The notes: a model not told the origin generated them from the sequence alone. Shown: positions 35,614 to 44,877, counted from the first letter of the stretch. The stretch is DNA of 64,000 nucleotides from Marinospirillum sp035271045 (GCF_035271045.1 NZ_DATESC010000028.1:1-64000); one strand, 5' to 3'. Program-made: numbers and translations.

Positions 35614-35642
35614 ATTTTAAAGCAGTCGGTTATAACAAGCAA
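35614..35642 (-). promoter_or_regulatory. Sigma-70 promoter of rplU-rpmA
   Basis: On the minus strand: TTGCTT (35642-35637), 17-base spacer, TAAAAT (35619-35614). This is a good match to the consensus with ideal spacing. Confidence 0.6.
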
Positions 35643-35770
35643 GATGAATGTTAGCGTGCTACTGGCTTTTTATATTCTTATAGCAAGTTTAGCTAAGACA
35701 GAATATTTTATTTAGTTACACTAGAATGACTAGATGTAAATTCTATTTATTTCATTAAGGAAAGGGTGCA

Positions 35771-36739
35771 ATGAAATTATTTGATAATAACGCTCAAACG
35801 GTTGGCAACACACCTTTAGTACGCCTGTCGCGCCTTTGGCCGGCTGGTAATGTTTATGCAAAACTGGAATCACGCAATCCAGCCGGTTCGGTGAAATGCC
35901 GCATTGGTGCCAGCATGATTAATGCTGCCGAAGCCAGTGGTTTGCTAAAACCTGGCGTGACAATGGTTGAGCCTACCAGTGGTAATACCGGCATTGCTTT
36001 GGCTTTTGTTGCAGCGGCTAAGGGTTATCGTTTAATTCTTACCATGCCTTCGTCCATGTCATTAGAGCGTCGCAAGCTAGTTAAAGCTTTGGGTGCAGAA
36101 ATAGAATTAACTGAACCAGCCAAGGGCATGAAAGGCGCTATCGCCAAAGCGCAAGCATTGGTCGATGCCAACCCTGATACCTACATTATGTTGCAGCAGT
36201 TTGAAAACCCCGCTAACCCCGCTATTCATGAACAAACCACCGGCCCTGAAATTTGGCAAGATACCGACGGCGCAATTGATATTTTGGTTTCTGGCGTGGG
36301 TACAGGTGGCACCATTACCGGCATTTCTCGCTATATTAAAAACACCCAAGGCAAGGCGATTACCAGCGTTGCGGTCGAGCCAAGCGACTCACCCGTGATT
36401 AGTCAAACATTGGCAGGCACTGAACTTAAACCTGCACCCCATAAAATTCAGGGTTTAGGTGCTGGTTTTATACCGGGCAATTTAGATTTGAATTTGGTCG
36501 ACAAGGTTGAACAGGTTAGCAACGATGAAGCAATTGCTACGACTCGTTTACTGATGAATAAAGAAGGTATTTTGGCCGGTATTTCTTGTGGTGCTGCAAC
36601 AACGGCTGCTTTGCGTTTAGCCGCCTTGCCAGAAAACAAAGATAAAATGATTGTGGTTATTTTGCCCGATTCAGGTGAACGTTATTTATCGACACCTTTG
36701 TTTGACGGTATCTTTACTGAAAAAGAGTTGGTGCAATAA
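35771..36739 (+). CDS. cysK: Cysteine synthase A (O-acetylserine sulfhydrylase)
   Basis: A 322-residue PLP enzyme making cysteine from O-acetylserine and sulfide. The cofactor lysine is in NPAGSVKCRIGASMI (about residue 42). The substrate loop PTSGNTGIALAF and the phosphate-binding GVGTGGTITG are intact. It is closely like E. coli CysK along its whole length, including the ending FTEKELVQ, and so is CysK rather than CysM. It stands between rplU and ispB, which are usually direct divergent neighbours. Confidence 0.96.
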   Translation: MKLFDNNAQTVGNTPLVRLSRLWPAGNVYAKLESRNPAGSVKCRIGASMINAAEASGLLKPGVTMVEPTSGNTGIALAFVAAAKGYRLILTMPSSMSLERRKLVKALGAEIELTEPAKGMKGAIAKAQALVDANPDTYIMLQQFENPANPAIHEQTTGPEIWQDTDGAIDILVSGVGTGGTITGISRYIKNTQGKAITSVAVEPSDSPVISQTLAGTELKPAPHKIQGLGAGFIPGNLDLNLVDKVEQVSNDEAIATTRLLMNKEGILAGISCGAATTAALRLAALPENKDKMIVVILPDSGERYLSTPLFDGIFTEKELVQ

Positions 36740-36772
36740 TTTTGCTATTCGTTGGCTAGATCTTGCCTTTGC

Positions 36773-36800
36773 TTGACACACCCTGAGCGGCTGCTAGGAT
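36773..36800 (+). promoter_or_regulatory. Sigma-70 promoter of ispB
   Basis: Perfect -35 TTGACA (36773-36778), 16-base spacer, -10 TAGGAT (36795-36800), 38 bases before the ispB ATG. Confidence 0.6.
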
Positions 36801-36838
36801 GCTGAGCTATCCTTAAATGTCGCTTAGGAAGTGAATTC

Positions 36839-37810
36839 ATGTCTGCCAGTTCTTCTTTACACGCTGTTGTTGCTGATGATTTTGAAGCCGTTAATCGGCT
36901 TATTATCCAAGAGTGCCGCTCACAGGTGCCGCTGGTAGAAAAAATTGCCCACCACATAATCGACAGCGGCGGTAAACGCTTACGTCCCCTTTTAGCTTTG
37001 TTGACTGCCCGTGCGCTGGGTTATCAAGGCGACAAACACCTGTTGTTGGCCGCTTTAATTGAATTTATGCACACTTCAACGCTGCTGCACGATGATGTGG
37101 TGGATGAATCTAGCCTACGTCGTGGTCGCCCGACGGCCAATACCCAGTGGAGCAATCAGTCCTGCGTTTTAGTGGGTGATTTTCTTTATTCACGCTCGTT
37201 TGAAATGATGGTGCGGGTTAATTCCATGCGTATTATGGAAATTCTAGCCAAGGTGACTTGTGTGCTTGCTGAAGGCGAAGTGATGCAGCTAACCAATGTG
37301 CGTAACCCCAAGGTAAGCGAAGAACAATACCGCCAAGTGATTTACGCCAAAACAGCCAAGTTGTTTGAAGGCGCAACGCAAACTGCTGCGGTGCTGGCCG
37401 AAGCTACTTTAGAACAGCAAGAAGCGATGCGTGAATACGGCGCTCAGTTAGGTTTGGCGTTTCAGTTAATTGATGATTTGCTAGATTATGAAGGCGATGC
37501 AGCCACTATGGGTAAAAACGTGGGCGATGACCTAGCCGAAGGCAAAGCAACCCTGCCACTGATTTATGCCATGCAACAAGCCAGCGAAGCCGATGCTTTG
37601 TTTATTCGTCAAGCAATTCGCAAAGGTGGATTGGATTCTTTAGATGAAGTTTTGGCGATCGTTAATAAAACGGGTGCGCTAGATTACACCCGTGAACAGG
37701 CTCGCCTTTGTTCAGAAAAAGCGAAAGCCTGCTTAGAAGTGCTTCCAAATTCAGCGTATAAAACGGCGCTGTTATTGTTGACCGATGTAGCGTTAGGACG
37801 TAAAAGCTAA
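36839..37810 (+). CDS. ispB: Octaprenyl (polyprenyl) diphosphate synthase
   Basis: A 323-residue trans-prenyltransferase supplying the side chain of ubiquinone. The first aspartate-rich motif is LLHDDVVDESSLRRGRPTAN (around residue 80) and the second is LIDDLLDYEGDAATMGK (around 211). Small residues before the first motif and overall length fit long-chain IspB rather than farnesyl synthase. TAGGAAG precedes the ATG. The chain length cannot be read reliably from sequence. Confidence 0.95.
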   Translation: MSASSSLHAVVADDFEAVNRLIIQECRSQVPLVEKIAHHIIDSGGKRLRPLLALLTARALGYQGDKHLLLAALIEFMHTSTLLHDDVVDESSLRRGRPTANTQWSNQSCVLVGDFLYSRSFEMMVRVNSMRIMEILAKVTCVLAEGEVMQLTNVRNPKVSEEQYRQVIYAKTAKLFEGATQTAAVLAEATLEQQEAMREYGAQLGLAFQLIDDLLDYEGDAATMGKNVGDDLAEGKATLPLIYAMQQASEADALFIRQAIRKGGLDSLDEVLAIVNKTGALDYTREQARLCSEKAKACLEVLPNSAYKTALLLLTDVALGRKS

Positions 37811-37811
37811 T

Positions 37812-37866
37812 TCAATTTCAGTCAGTTGCTTTTTTAATTAAAGATAAGGCTCACCACTGAAATTGA
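37812..37866. repeat. 11-bp inverted repeat between convergent genes
   Basis: TCAATTTCAGT (37812-37822) and its exact complement ACTGAAATTGA (37856-37866), separated by 33 bases that include a T-run. It may form a long-loop terminator for ispB and the convergent unknown gene; no classical U-tract follows the stem. Confidence 0.5.
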
Positions 37867-37878
37867 CTCAGAGTCGAA

Positions 37879-38415
37879 TTATTCTTGTGTAGCGTTTAGT
37901 TCTTGTAATAAGCTCTCACGGTGCATTAATAGCATTTTGTTAACGCCATCGGTTAACGCTAAGTCTAAATTAAATAAAGGGAAAACTGGCTTTAATCCGC
38001 GTAATATTTCAATAACTGGCGTGTCTTTTTCAAACACGCCAATGGGCAATTTTACATCACGGCGTAAGCGTCCATTGGTGGTGTCAAGCTTGTTGATGGT
38101 ACTCCAAGCCATACCAAAACGTTTTTCTTCTTCGCGTAACGGCAATTCAATTTGAACTCTTTCACGCACGGCACGGTCAAGAATAATGCCCTCAACGAGG
38201 TGTCCGGTTAGATGTAAGATATCTTGGCTTTTAAGGTGGCTGGCTAAGCCTTCTAAATCATTTTCGCTGCGAATTACCTTGTCTTTGACTAGCTCACGAA
38301 TGCTTTTAGTATCACCCCAGACGGGTATTTTTAAGTAATCCATCACTTCAAAAGTGGGTTTGAAAAGTTTGTCAAAGCCTGAGTAGTAACCCAGAGTCAT
38401 GTACTGACGTTCCAT
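37879..38415 (-). CDS. Conserved-looking protein of unknown function, 178 aa
   Basis: I do not recognise this protein. It is soluble, of mixed charge, with no signal peptide or membrane helix. It starts MERQYMTLGYYSGFDKLFKP, contains ENDLEGLASHLKSQDILHL and RLRRDVKLPIGVFEKDTPV, and ends in a leucine-rich helix (LLMHRESLLQELNATQE). A perfect AGGAGG six bases before the ATG indicates strong translation and supports it as a real gene. It is single, flanked by convergent ispB and divergent tolC. A phasin-like or regulatory role cannot be argued from what is visible. Confidence 0.75.
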   Translation of the reverse strand: MERQYMTLGYYSGFDKLFKPTFEVMDYLKIPVWGDTKSIRELVKDKVIRSENDLEGLASHLKSQDILHLTGHLVEGIILDRAVRERVQIELPLREEEKRFGMAWSTINKLDTTNGRLRRDVKLPIGVFEKDTPVIEILRGLKPVFPLFNLDLALTDGVNKMLLMHRESLLQELNATQE

Positions 38416-38685
38416 GCGTAACCTCCTGTGAAAATGTTAAAGCTAATGTAAGTTGTAAAATCAATCAAGGTTATTGTTATGCTAACGGCTATAAGTTTTA
38501 CAAAAGGGACTATTTGTTAGGTTTAATGTTAATGGATGAAATATACATTAATACGCGCTAATATTGTAAATACTGGATTTTACTTGAGTAGACTGGCTGG
38601 TCTAGTTGATGTAAGCTCGCTGTATTTAGCCAATAGATTAAACGTTATATAGTCGCTTTTTTACGCGCAAGAGGATATTAACCTT

Positions 38686-39993
38686 ATGTATCACAAGACA
38701 CTTTTAGCCAGTGCGCTGGCGCTTTTTCTGGCGCCAAGCTTACAGGCTGCTGGTTTATTAGAAGTTTATCAAGATGCCGTTAAGCAAGATGCCGAGCTAG
38801 CGGTAGAGCGTGCGCGTTTAGAAGTATCCCGTACCCAAGTGAAGCAAGCAGATTCTTACCTTTTGCCTCAAATCAATGCTAGCGGTACTTTTTCGCACAT
38901 TGATGCTAGCAATATGACGGATAAAGTTAGTAACACCAATGTTACATTATCTGCCCAACAAGCACTGTTTAACGGTGAAGCTTGGTTTGGTAAAAGTGCC
39001 GCAAAAGCAGCTTTTTCTGCGGTTGAAGCGGGTTATTTAAATGCAGAGCAAAATCTGTTGCTAAGGGTTTCTGAGGCTTATTTTAACGTATTGCGTGCTG
39101 AGGATAATTTACGTTCTTCAGAAGCAGAAGAGCAAGCGATTAAGCGCCAGCTAGATCAAGCACAAGAGCAATACGATGTGGGGCTTATTTCGATTACTAA
39201 CGTATTAGAAGCCCGTGCTGCTTACGATGGTGCGCGTGCAGCACGTATCGGTACAGAAGCAGCATTAATGATTAGCTATGAAAACTTAGAGCAAATTACT
39301 GGCGAGCGTTACGAAAAGATAGATACCTTAAATGCTGATTTGCCTGTTGTTGCACCACTACCTAATAATCGTCAGGCTTGGGTCGATCAAGCGTTAACCG
39401 CTAGTCTTGCTTTAAAAGCAGCTAGGGCGGGGCTTAAAGCTGCTGAAGAAGGTTTGAAATCTAAACGCAGCAAACATTTGCCTACGATGGCTTTATTTGC
39501 TGAATACAGTAATGATTCCGATTTACCTAATCAGCTTAAAAGCAGTGATGGTTATGATCGAACGGTTTTTGGGATTACCGCAAACGTAGAAATTTACGGT
39601 GGTGGTCTGACCAGTGCTAGTATTCGTGAAGGTTCAGCAGCATTAGAAGAAGCACGCGCTAACGAAGAATTGGCTAAACGCCAAGTATTGCAACAAACAC
39701 GTAGCCTTTTTACTCAGGTGAGTACTGATGTTCTGGCTGTTCAGGCGCGTGAATTAGCCATTCAGTCATCAGAAAGTGCGTTAGAAGCCACGCGCACAGG
39801 TTATGAAGTGGGTACGCGCAACATTGTTGACGTGCTAAATGCTGAACGTGCTTTGTGGGGTGCGCGTCGTGATTATGATGCTGCGCGTTATAACTACATT
39901 ATAAACCAGTTGCGTTTAAAGCGAGTCGCAGGCAGCTTAGTAGTAAAAGATTTGCAAGAGCTTAATGGCTGGCTAGTTAAAGCTAAAAATTAA
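38686..39993 (+). CDS. tolC: TolC-family outer-membrane efflux protein
   Basis: A 435-residue outer-membrane channel with a signal peptide (about 1-21, ending SLQAA). Two repeats of the coiled-coil/beta unit follow: EVYQDAVKQDAELAVERARLE to LRVSEAYFNVLRAEDNL, and KAARAGLKAAEEGL to TRNIVDVLNAERALWGARRDYDAARYNY. This is the type I secretion/efflux TolC layout. It would pair with RND or ABC pumps encoded elsewhere. It has an own terminator and a 270-base upstream gap in which I recognise no regulator site. Confidence 0.93.
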   Translation: MYHKTLLASALALFLAPSLQAAGLLEVYQDAVKQDAELAVERARLEVSRTQVKQADSYLLPQINASGTFSHIDASNMTDKVSNTNVTLSAQQALFNGEAWFGKSAAKAAFSAVEAGYLNAEQNLLLRVSEAYFNVLRAEDNLRSSEAEEQAIKRQLDQAQEQYDVGLISITNVLEARAAYDGARAARIGTEAALMISYENLEQITGERYEKIDTLNADLPVVAPLPNNRQAWVDQALTASLALKAARAGLKAAEEGLKSKRSKHLPTMALFAEYSNDSDLPNQLKSSDGYDRTVFGITANVEIYGGGLTSASIREGSAALEEARANEELAKRQVLQQTRSLFTQVSTDVLAVQARELAIQSSESALEATRTGYEVGTRNIVDVLNAERALWGARRDYDAARYNYIINQLRLKRVAGSLVVKDLQELNGWLVKAKN

Positions 39994-40014
39994 TCTCTAA
40001 TTATTAATAACACT

Positions 40015-40050
40015 AAAACCTCGGCCTAGCACCGAGGTTTTCTTTTTTCT
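40015..40050 (+). terminator. Terminator of tolC
   Basis: Ten-base stem AAAACCTCGG (40015-40024) and CCGAGGTTTT (40032-40041) followed by a T-rich run. Confidence 0.88.
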
Positions 40051-40092
40051 GGTAGGTTAGAATTAGTCTTTTGATTTTTAGGATGGCAGCTG

Positions 40093-41010
40093 ATGGCAAA
40101 AAATAAATACCCAAAAAATTCTTGGCACCCTCGTTATTGGGGAACCTGGCTAATTATAGGTTTTCTAACCATTACTGCCTACCTACCTTGGCCTGTAAAA
40201 ATATTTTTTGGTAAAGGGTTGGGCTATCTAGCCATGTATGCTGCAGGTCGTCGTCGGCATATTACTGAAGTAAATATAAAGCTTTGCTTTCCAGAGAAAA
40301 CAGCAAAAGAACAGAAGAAGCTTGTTAAAGAATGCTTCTTAGCTAATGGCATAGGTATTTTTGAAACCGCAACAGCTTTAGTAAGAGGTATCTCTTTTCT
40401 AAAAAAGAGGGTTACTTTTAAAGGGCGTGAGCATTTAGATAAAATTCTAGCTGAAGGCAAAGGCGCGATTATTTTAGGTGTGCATTTTTCAGCATTAGAT
40501 CTAGGTGGTGCCTTGCATGGTCTTTTTTTTACAGGAGACTCTATTTATAAACCACATAAAAATGCAGTCTTTAATCGTTTTATTGAGCGAGGCCGTACCC
40601 AATATTTTGAAGAACAAATACCTAGCAGTGACTTAAAAAAGCTAGTACGTCGAGTAAAAAACGGTAAAGTTTGTTGGTATTCACCCGATCAAGATTTTGG
40701 ACGTGATGTTAGTGTTTTTGCTCCCTTTTTTGGTGTTGAGGCAGCTAGCATTGTTATGACCGCTCGTATTGCAAGAATGGCAAAAGTACAAGTGCTACCG
40801 CTACGTATTCACCGTAATCCAGATAACTACACCTACACATTAGAATACCTACCACCTTTAGAAAACTTCCCCAGTGGCGATGATGTAGCCGATGCCACTC
40901 AGGTGAATAAAGTTATTGAAGCAATGATAAGAATTAACCCTGAACAATATTTATGGATGCACCGCCGTTTTAAAACACGGCCAGACCCTAAATCACCTTC
41001 ACTCTACTGA
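40093..41010 (+). CDS. Lipid A biosynthesis acyltransferase, LpxL/LpxM family
   Basis: A 305-residue inner-membrane enzyme that adds a secondary acyl chain to lipid A. It has one N-terminal membrane helix (about 17-36) and the catalytic HX4D motif as HFSALD (His131, Asp136). The conserved YSPDQDFGRDVSVFAPFFGV segment and the C-terminal WMHRRFKTRPDP are typical. Whether it is the lauroyl (LpxL) or myristoyl (LpxM) enzyme is not decidable here. The broken regulator gene begins 12 bases after its stop, perhaps on the same transcript. Confidence 0.9.
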   Translation: MAKNKYPKNSWHPRYWGTWLIIGFLTITAYLPWPVKIFFGKGLGYLAMYAAGRRRHITEVNIKLCFPEKTAKEQKKLVKECFLANGIGIFETATALVRGISFLKKRVTFKGREHLDKILAEGKGAIILGVHFSALDLGGALHGLFFTGDSIYKPHKNAVFNRFIERGRTQYFEEQIPSSDLKKLVRRVKNGKVCWYSPDQDFGRDVSVFAPFFGVEAASIVMTARIARMAKVQVLPLRIHRNPDNYTYTLEYLPPLENFPSGDDVADATQVNKVIEAMIRINPEQYLWMHRRFKTRPDPKSPSLY

Positions 41011-41021
41011 GCTCTACAAGT

Positions 41022-42072
41022 ATGAATATTGACTTAAACAGAGATCTCACTAGCTTGAACTTAGCCTTAGATGCGTTAGATGAATGGATTGTAGTGGTTG
41101 ATGCTGCTGCTAAGATCCAATTCATTAATTTGCCTTACGCTCAATTTTTGGGTATTAAGCGAGAAGCGTCTTATGGATGCTATGTTGTTGATGTAATTGA
41201 AAATACACGTATGCATTTTGTTATAAAAAGTGGTCAAGAAGAATTATCTAAATTACAAGAAGTGCGTGGGCGGCACATGATTACCAATCGCTATCCCATT
41301 CGCCAAGCAGGAAAAGTTATAGGCGCAATCGGTTTTGTGCTCTATCTTTACTGGTGCTAAACATGGCGGTAAACAAGGTAAGTTTCAGCTAGCAGACAAG
41401 GGTACGCTTTTTCTTGATGAAATTGGTGATATGCCCCTAACAATGCAGGCTAAGTTATTGCGTGTGTTGCAAGACCGTGAAATAGAAGCCGTGGGTTCTA
41501 ATCGTCTAGTTAAAATTGATACTCGCCTAGTAACAGCTACCCATCAGCCACTAGAAAAGCTGGTTGAAGCAGGGGAGTTTCGAGAAGACCTTTATTATCG
41601 AATTAACGTCGTTTCTGTTGATTTACCACCACTGAGAGACAGGCGTGAAGACATTCCAGCGTTTGCTGAACATTTTTTAAATAGGCTAGCTACTCGAACA
41701 GGGCGCAGAGCACCAAAATTAACCGCCGATGCCTTGACGCGTATGCTTGAATACACTTGGCCAGGCAATGTGCGTGAAATGGAAAATGCCATTGAATCTG
41801 CTTTTTACCTTAGTCAAGGCTATAAAATTTCTTTGCAGGCGCTACCAGCTTCTTTAACAGCAGGGGTTGTAATTGCAGATAAGGATTTAGTGGAAGGAAC
41901 GTTAAAAGAGCAACTGGCTGTGGCAGAAAAAGAAATACTTGAACAAGCTTTAATTACTTGTAAAGGTAATCGGCAACTGGCTGCTAAAATGCTGGGTATA
42001 GGAAAAACAACTATTTATGACAAGTTGTCTCGTTACGAGTTAACTAATGAATCTTTCATTGGGAGGGGTTGA
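41022..42072 (+). pseudogene. PAS / sigma-54 activator with internal deletion and frame change
   Basis: Two frames make up one gene. 41022-41360 encodes a PAS sensor domain up to GKVIGAIGFVL, then runs into a stop. From about 41338 the other frame continues with SIFTGAKHGGKQGKFQLA, TLFLDEIGDMPLTMQ, RLREDLYYR-type contacts (FREDLYYRINVV) and a Fis-type helix-turn-helix (GNRQLAAKMLGIGKTTIYDK). The GAFTGA loop is thus the first thing left of the AAA+ domain; the PAS-AAA linker, Walker A and start of motif C region, about 110-120 residues, are missing. Both ends are well conserved, so the lesion is recent or an assembly collapse. As written it cannot hydrolyse ATP. It would have driven the downstream dct/bdh genes. 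Confidence 0.85.
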
Positions 42073-42144
42073 GTTAAATGTTTTTCCCAATAGCAAAGTA
42101 TTGTAATCTGTAATTGTTATCTAATAAAAAATAAGGATTTAGCT

Positions 42145-43782
42145 ATGTTTAAACTTGGAACTTTAGGATTTCGTGCCCGAATAGCGCTGCCATTTATAAT
42201 TACTGCAGCTGCTTTAGTTTTTATTGGGTTGTTTAGTATTAATGCTGTTCGTAATCTTGTTTTAGATGTTGATGAGGTGGCAGAAAATTATTTGCCAGCA
42301 GTCAGTGAAATTCTTAATGGTGATCGTGATCTATACCAAGCTTTGGTTGCTCAGGTTAATTATGTAGAAGCAGTCGAATATCAGCAAGAAAGTGCATCTG
42401 AATTAAATGATTTTAATGAGAACGCTCAACAGGCTAAAGACCGCTTTAAACAGGCCGCATCGCGCCTTGCAGGAACAGGTGTTGAAAAGTATGTCAAAGG
42501 TTTTGATCAGGCTTTTGAACAATGGATTAATTCTGCTCAGAAAGTTATGCAGATGGCGAGCAGTGGCCGTGTAGAAGCTGCACAAAAATTGCATAAATCT
42601 GAAACACTGCTTTTATTTTCTAGTTTAAGAAGTTTGTACGATAAAATTAGTGAGCACGCAGATAAACAGGCTAATTTACAAGCTACGGAGGCTTCAGCAG
42701 AAGCTTATTCAAGCGCCATTACTATATTGGTTATTACACTTTTAACTCTAGCTTTAAGTGCGGTCTTGTTTTTCATTTTCTTAAAGTTGATCGTGCAGTC
42801 TATTAAGCAGATTCGAGATCAGTTAGATAACATTGCACAGGGTGAAGGGGATCTTAGGCAGCGTATTCCTGTTACTAATGATGATGATATAGGTAAATTG
42901 TCTAACAGCTTTAATGCAGTATTAGGCAATCTTCAGCAGATGATAGGTGCTGTGCAAAATTTAACGATTAGCCTCAAAGATGAAGCTGCAAGACTGGCTC
43001 AGGCAGCAAAAAATAATGAGGGTGGCGTAACACAACAAGTCGATGCCATTTCTATGGTGGCGACTGCCATTAATGAAATGCATAGCGCTATAGAAGAGGT
43101 GGCTGGTAATGCTTCGCAGGCATCGGTATTAACGCAAAGCGCTGAAGAAAATGGTAATCGAGGTGCAGAGATTATTCATAGCTCTACAGTGCAAGTTCGC
43201 CGTCTTTCCCAGCAAATTGAAACAGCCGTTACTGCGATAAGAAAGCTAGCAGAAGACTCTGAAAACATCACAACCGTTCTTGATGTGATTAGAGGTGTAG
43301 CTGAACAAACGAATTTGCTTGCCCTAAACGCAGCAATAGAAGCAGCTAGAGCAGGTGAGCATGGCCGTGGTTTTGCTGTAGTTGCTGATGAAGTAAGAAC
43401 GCTAGCAAGCCGTACTCAAGAATCTACCGAAAACATTCAAACCATGATCGCTAATTTGCAATCTGGTGTTGCTGAAGTTGTTGAGGTGATGGAAAAAGGC
43501 AGTAAAGAAGTTGTAGCGACTGAAAAGCTGTCGGCAGATACCGAAACAGAGCTTCAAGCAATTCTGCATTCTATTAGCCAAATTGCTGATATGAACGTAA
43601 GTGTTGCCTCGGCTACAGAAGAGCAAACACAGGTAGTTGATGAAATAAACCGCAGTATTACCGAAATTAATGACTTGGCTGCAGAAGGCGCGGCGCGCTC
43701 TGATGAAATAGGTAAAATTAGTGGTGCGCTAGCCGAGTATGCCCAAGAGTTGCAGCAGCAAACAGGCCGATTTAAGGTATAA
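42145..43782 (+). CDS. Methyl-accepting chemotaxis protein, four-helix-bundle sensor
   Basis: A 545-residue chemoreceptor: helix 1 at about 12-33, a helical 4HB-type periplasmic domain (about 35-188), helix 2 at about 190-214, HAMP (IKQIRDQLDNIAQGEGDLRQR) and a signalling domain with the tip VAEQTNLLALNAAIEAARAG. No C-terminal CheR tether is present. It lies between the broken sigma-54 activator and the TRAP transporter on the same strand, so it may sense the same organic acid; that is inferred from position only. A strong terminator follows. Confidence 0.93.
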   Translation: MFKLGTLGFRARIALPFIITAAALVFIGLFSINAVRNLVLDVDEVAENYLPAVSEILNGDRDLYQALVAQVNYVEAVEYQQESASELNDFNENAQQAKDRFKQAASRLAGTGVEKYVKGFDQAFEQWINSAQKVMQMASSGRVEAAQKLHKSETLLLFSSLRSLYDKISEHADKQANLQATEASAEAYSSAITILVITLLTLALSAVLFFIFLKLIVQSIKQIRDQLDNIAQGEGDLRQRIPVTNDDDIGKLSNSFNAVLGNLQQMIGAVQNLTISLKDEAARLAQAAKNNEGGVTQQVDAISMVATAINEMHSAIEEVAGNASQASVLTQSAEENGNRGAEIIHSSTVQVRRLSQQIETAVTAIRKLAEDSENITTVLDVIRGVAEQTNLLALNAAIEAARAGEHGRGFAVVADEVRTLASRTQESTENIQTMIANLQSGVAEVVEVMEKGSKEVVATEKLSADTETELQAILHSISQIADMNVSVASATEEQTQVVDEINRSITEINDLAAEGAARSDEIGKISGALAEYAQELQQQTGRFKV

Positions 43783-43856
43783 TTACCTATTTTTTCCTGA
43801 AAAGTGGAATGAGTCCGGTTATCCGAACGCTGTAGACAATAGATTCAATGTAATTT

Positions 43857-43899
43857 AAGCCCATAGTTTCCTGTTTTTAGGAATTTATGGGCTTTTTAT
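43857..43899 (+). terminator. Terminator of the chemoreceptor gene
   Basis: AAGCCCATA with TATGGGCTT as outer stem and TTTCC/GGAA inside, followed by a T-run, 75 bases beyond the stop. Confidence 0.88.
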
Positions 43900-43966
43900 T
43901 TAGAGGGATAGTTGCGTATTAAAGATTCTTTTGTTAAGTCGTTGAATTGTTTGTAGATATTGTCTT

Positions 43967-43984
43967 TAGGTCTGATTTTTGCTT
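43967..43984 (+). promoter_or_regulatory. Candidate sigma-54 promoter of the dct-bdh operon
   Basis: GG at 43969-43970 and GC at 43981-43982 are ten bases apart within TTAGGTCTGATTTTTGCTTA, matching the -24/-12 pattern. The start of dctP is about 70 bases downstream. The broken sigma-54 activator upstream supports the call. The -24 box lacks the CAC that follows GG in the consensus. Confidence 0.5.
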
Positions 43985-44056
43985 AGCTATATTTAAGCCG
44001 CCAGCTAAGCGGTTAAGTAATTCCTAGAATAAACATAATAATCAGGGGTCGTAATC

Positions 44057-44877
44057 ATGATTAAAAAACCGCTTGTTGCCGCTATAGCTGCTGCAACTAT
44101 GGCTTTATCTACAGTCGCACTGGCTGATGGGCCAAAGAGTATTGATGTTGCTAGTACCTTCGCAACCAATAACTTCCTTGGAGCAGGTGCCCAGTACATG
44201 GGTAAGCAAATTAATGTCGCTTCTGATGGCAAGATTAAATTCCGAGTGCATGAGCCAGGTGATCTAGTACCAGCTTTTGAAGTGTTTAATGCGGTTTCTA
44301 CAATAAAGAAATTAATTCAGTAAAAGATTTTGATGGTTTACGTTTCCGTATTTCTGGCTTGGGTGCGCGTGTACTTAATAAGTTTGGTGCTTCTACTCAG
44401 CTAGTACCTGGTGGTGAAATCTACCTAGCGCTAGAGCGTGGACGTATTGATGGTGCAGAGTTCTCGGTGCCTCAGGTAGATGAGGTGATGGGCTTTAATG
44501 AAATCACTAAATACTACTACTTCCCAGGCTGGCACCAGTCTGCAAGCTGGTTCTCGCTCATTATTAATAAAAATGTTTGGAATAAGTACAGTGAAAGACA
44601 ACAGCAGCAATTCCAAACGGCTTGTCAGTCAACGCTTGCTTGGTCGATGACTGCATCGCCACCCGAGCAGATGCGTGCAATTGCTCGTATGGAAAAGAAA
44701 GAAGGTTTTGAAGTTAGACGCTTTAATGATGAAACATTAAAAGCACTAGAAGGCGCATGGGATGAAGTGGTCGTTGAAGAAATGGCTAATAATCCACGCT
44801 TTAAAGAAGCTTATGAGTCATTGATGGAACACGCCAAGCTGATTGATGGTTGGTACGACTTGCAGGAGCTAAAATAA
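44057..44877 (+). pseudogene. dctP: TRAP periplasmic binding protein dctP with internal deletion and frame change
   Basis: The first frame (44057-44323) gives a signal peptide (about 1-23, ending TVALA), then SIDVASTFATNNFLGAGAQY to EVFNAVST and an early stop. The second frame is open from about 44290 and reads FYNKEINSVKDFDGLRFRIS, then LERGRIDGAEFSVPQVDEVM and on to a normal end. Together they are both ends of a mannitol/chloroaromatic-type (FcbT1-like) DctP. About 80-90 central residues are missing. GGTTTCTAC at the junction (44292-44300) can be read in both flanks, so a short direct repeat may have mediated the loss. The product would not bind substrate. The stop overlaps dctQ (TAATG). 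Confidence 0.87.

Noticed and set aside
38416..38685. Possible small gene or sRNA in the 270-base gap before tolC
   Set aside because: No good reading frame with a ribosome site and no hairpin with a T-run; probably only the tolC and unknown-gene promoters.
43783..44056. Possible extra gene between the chemoreceptor and dctP
   Set aside because: The gap holds a terminator and a promoter; there is no open frame of note.
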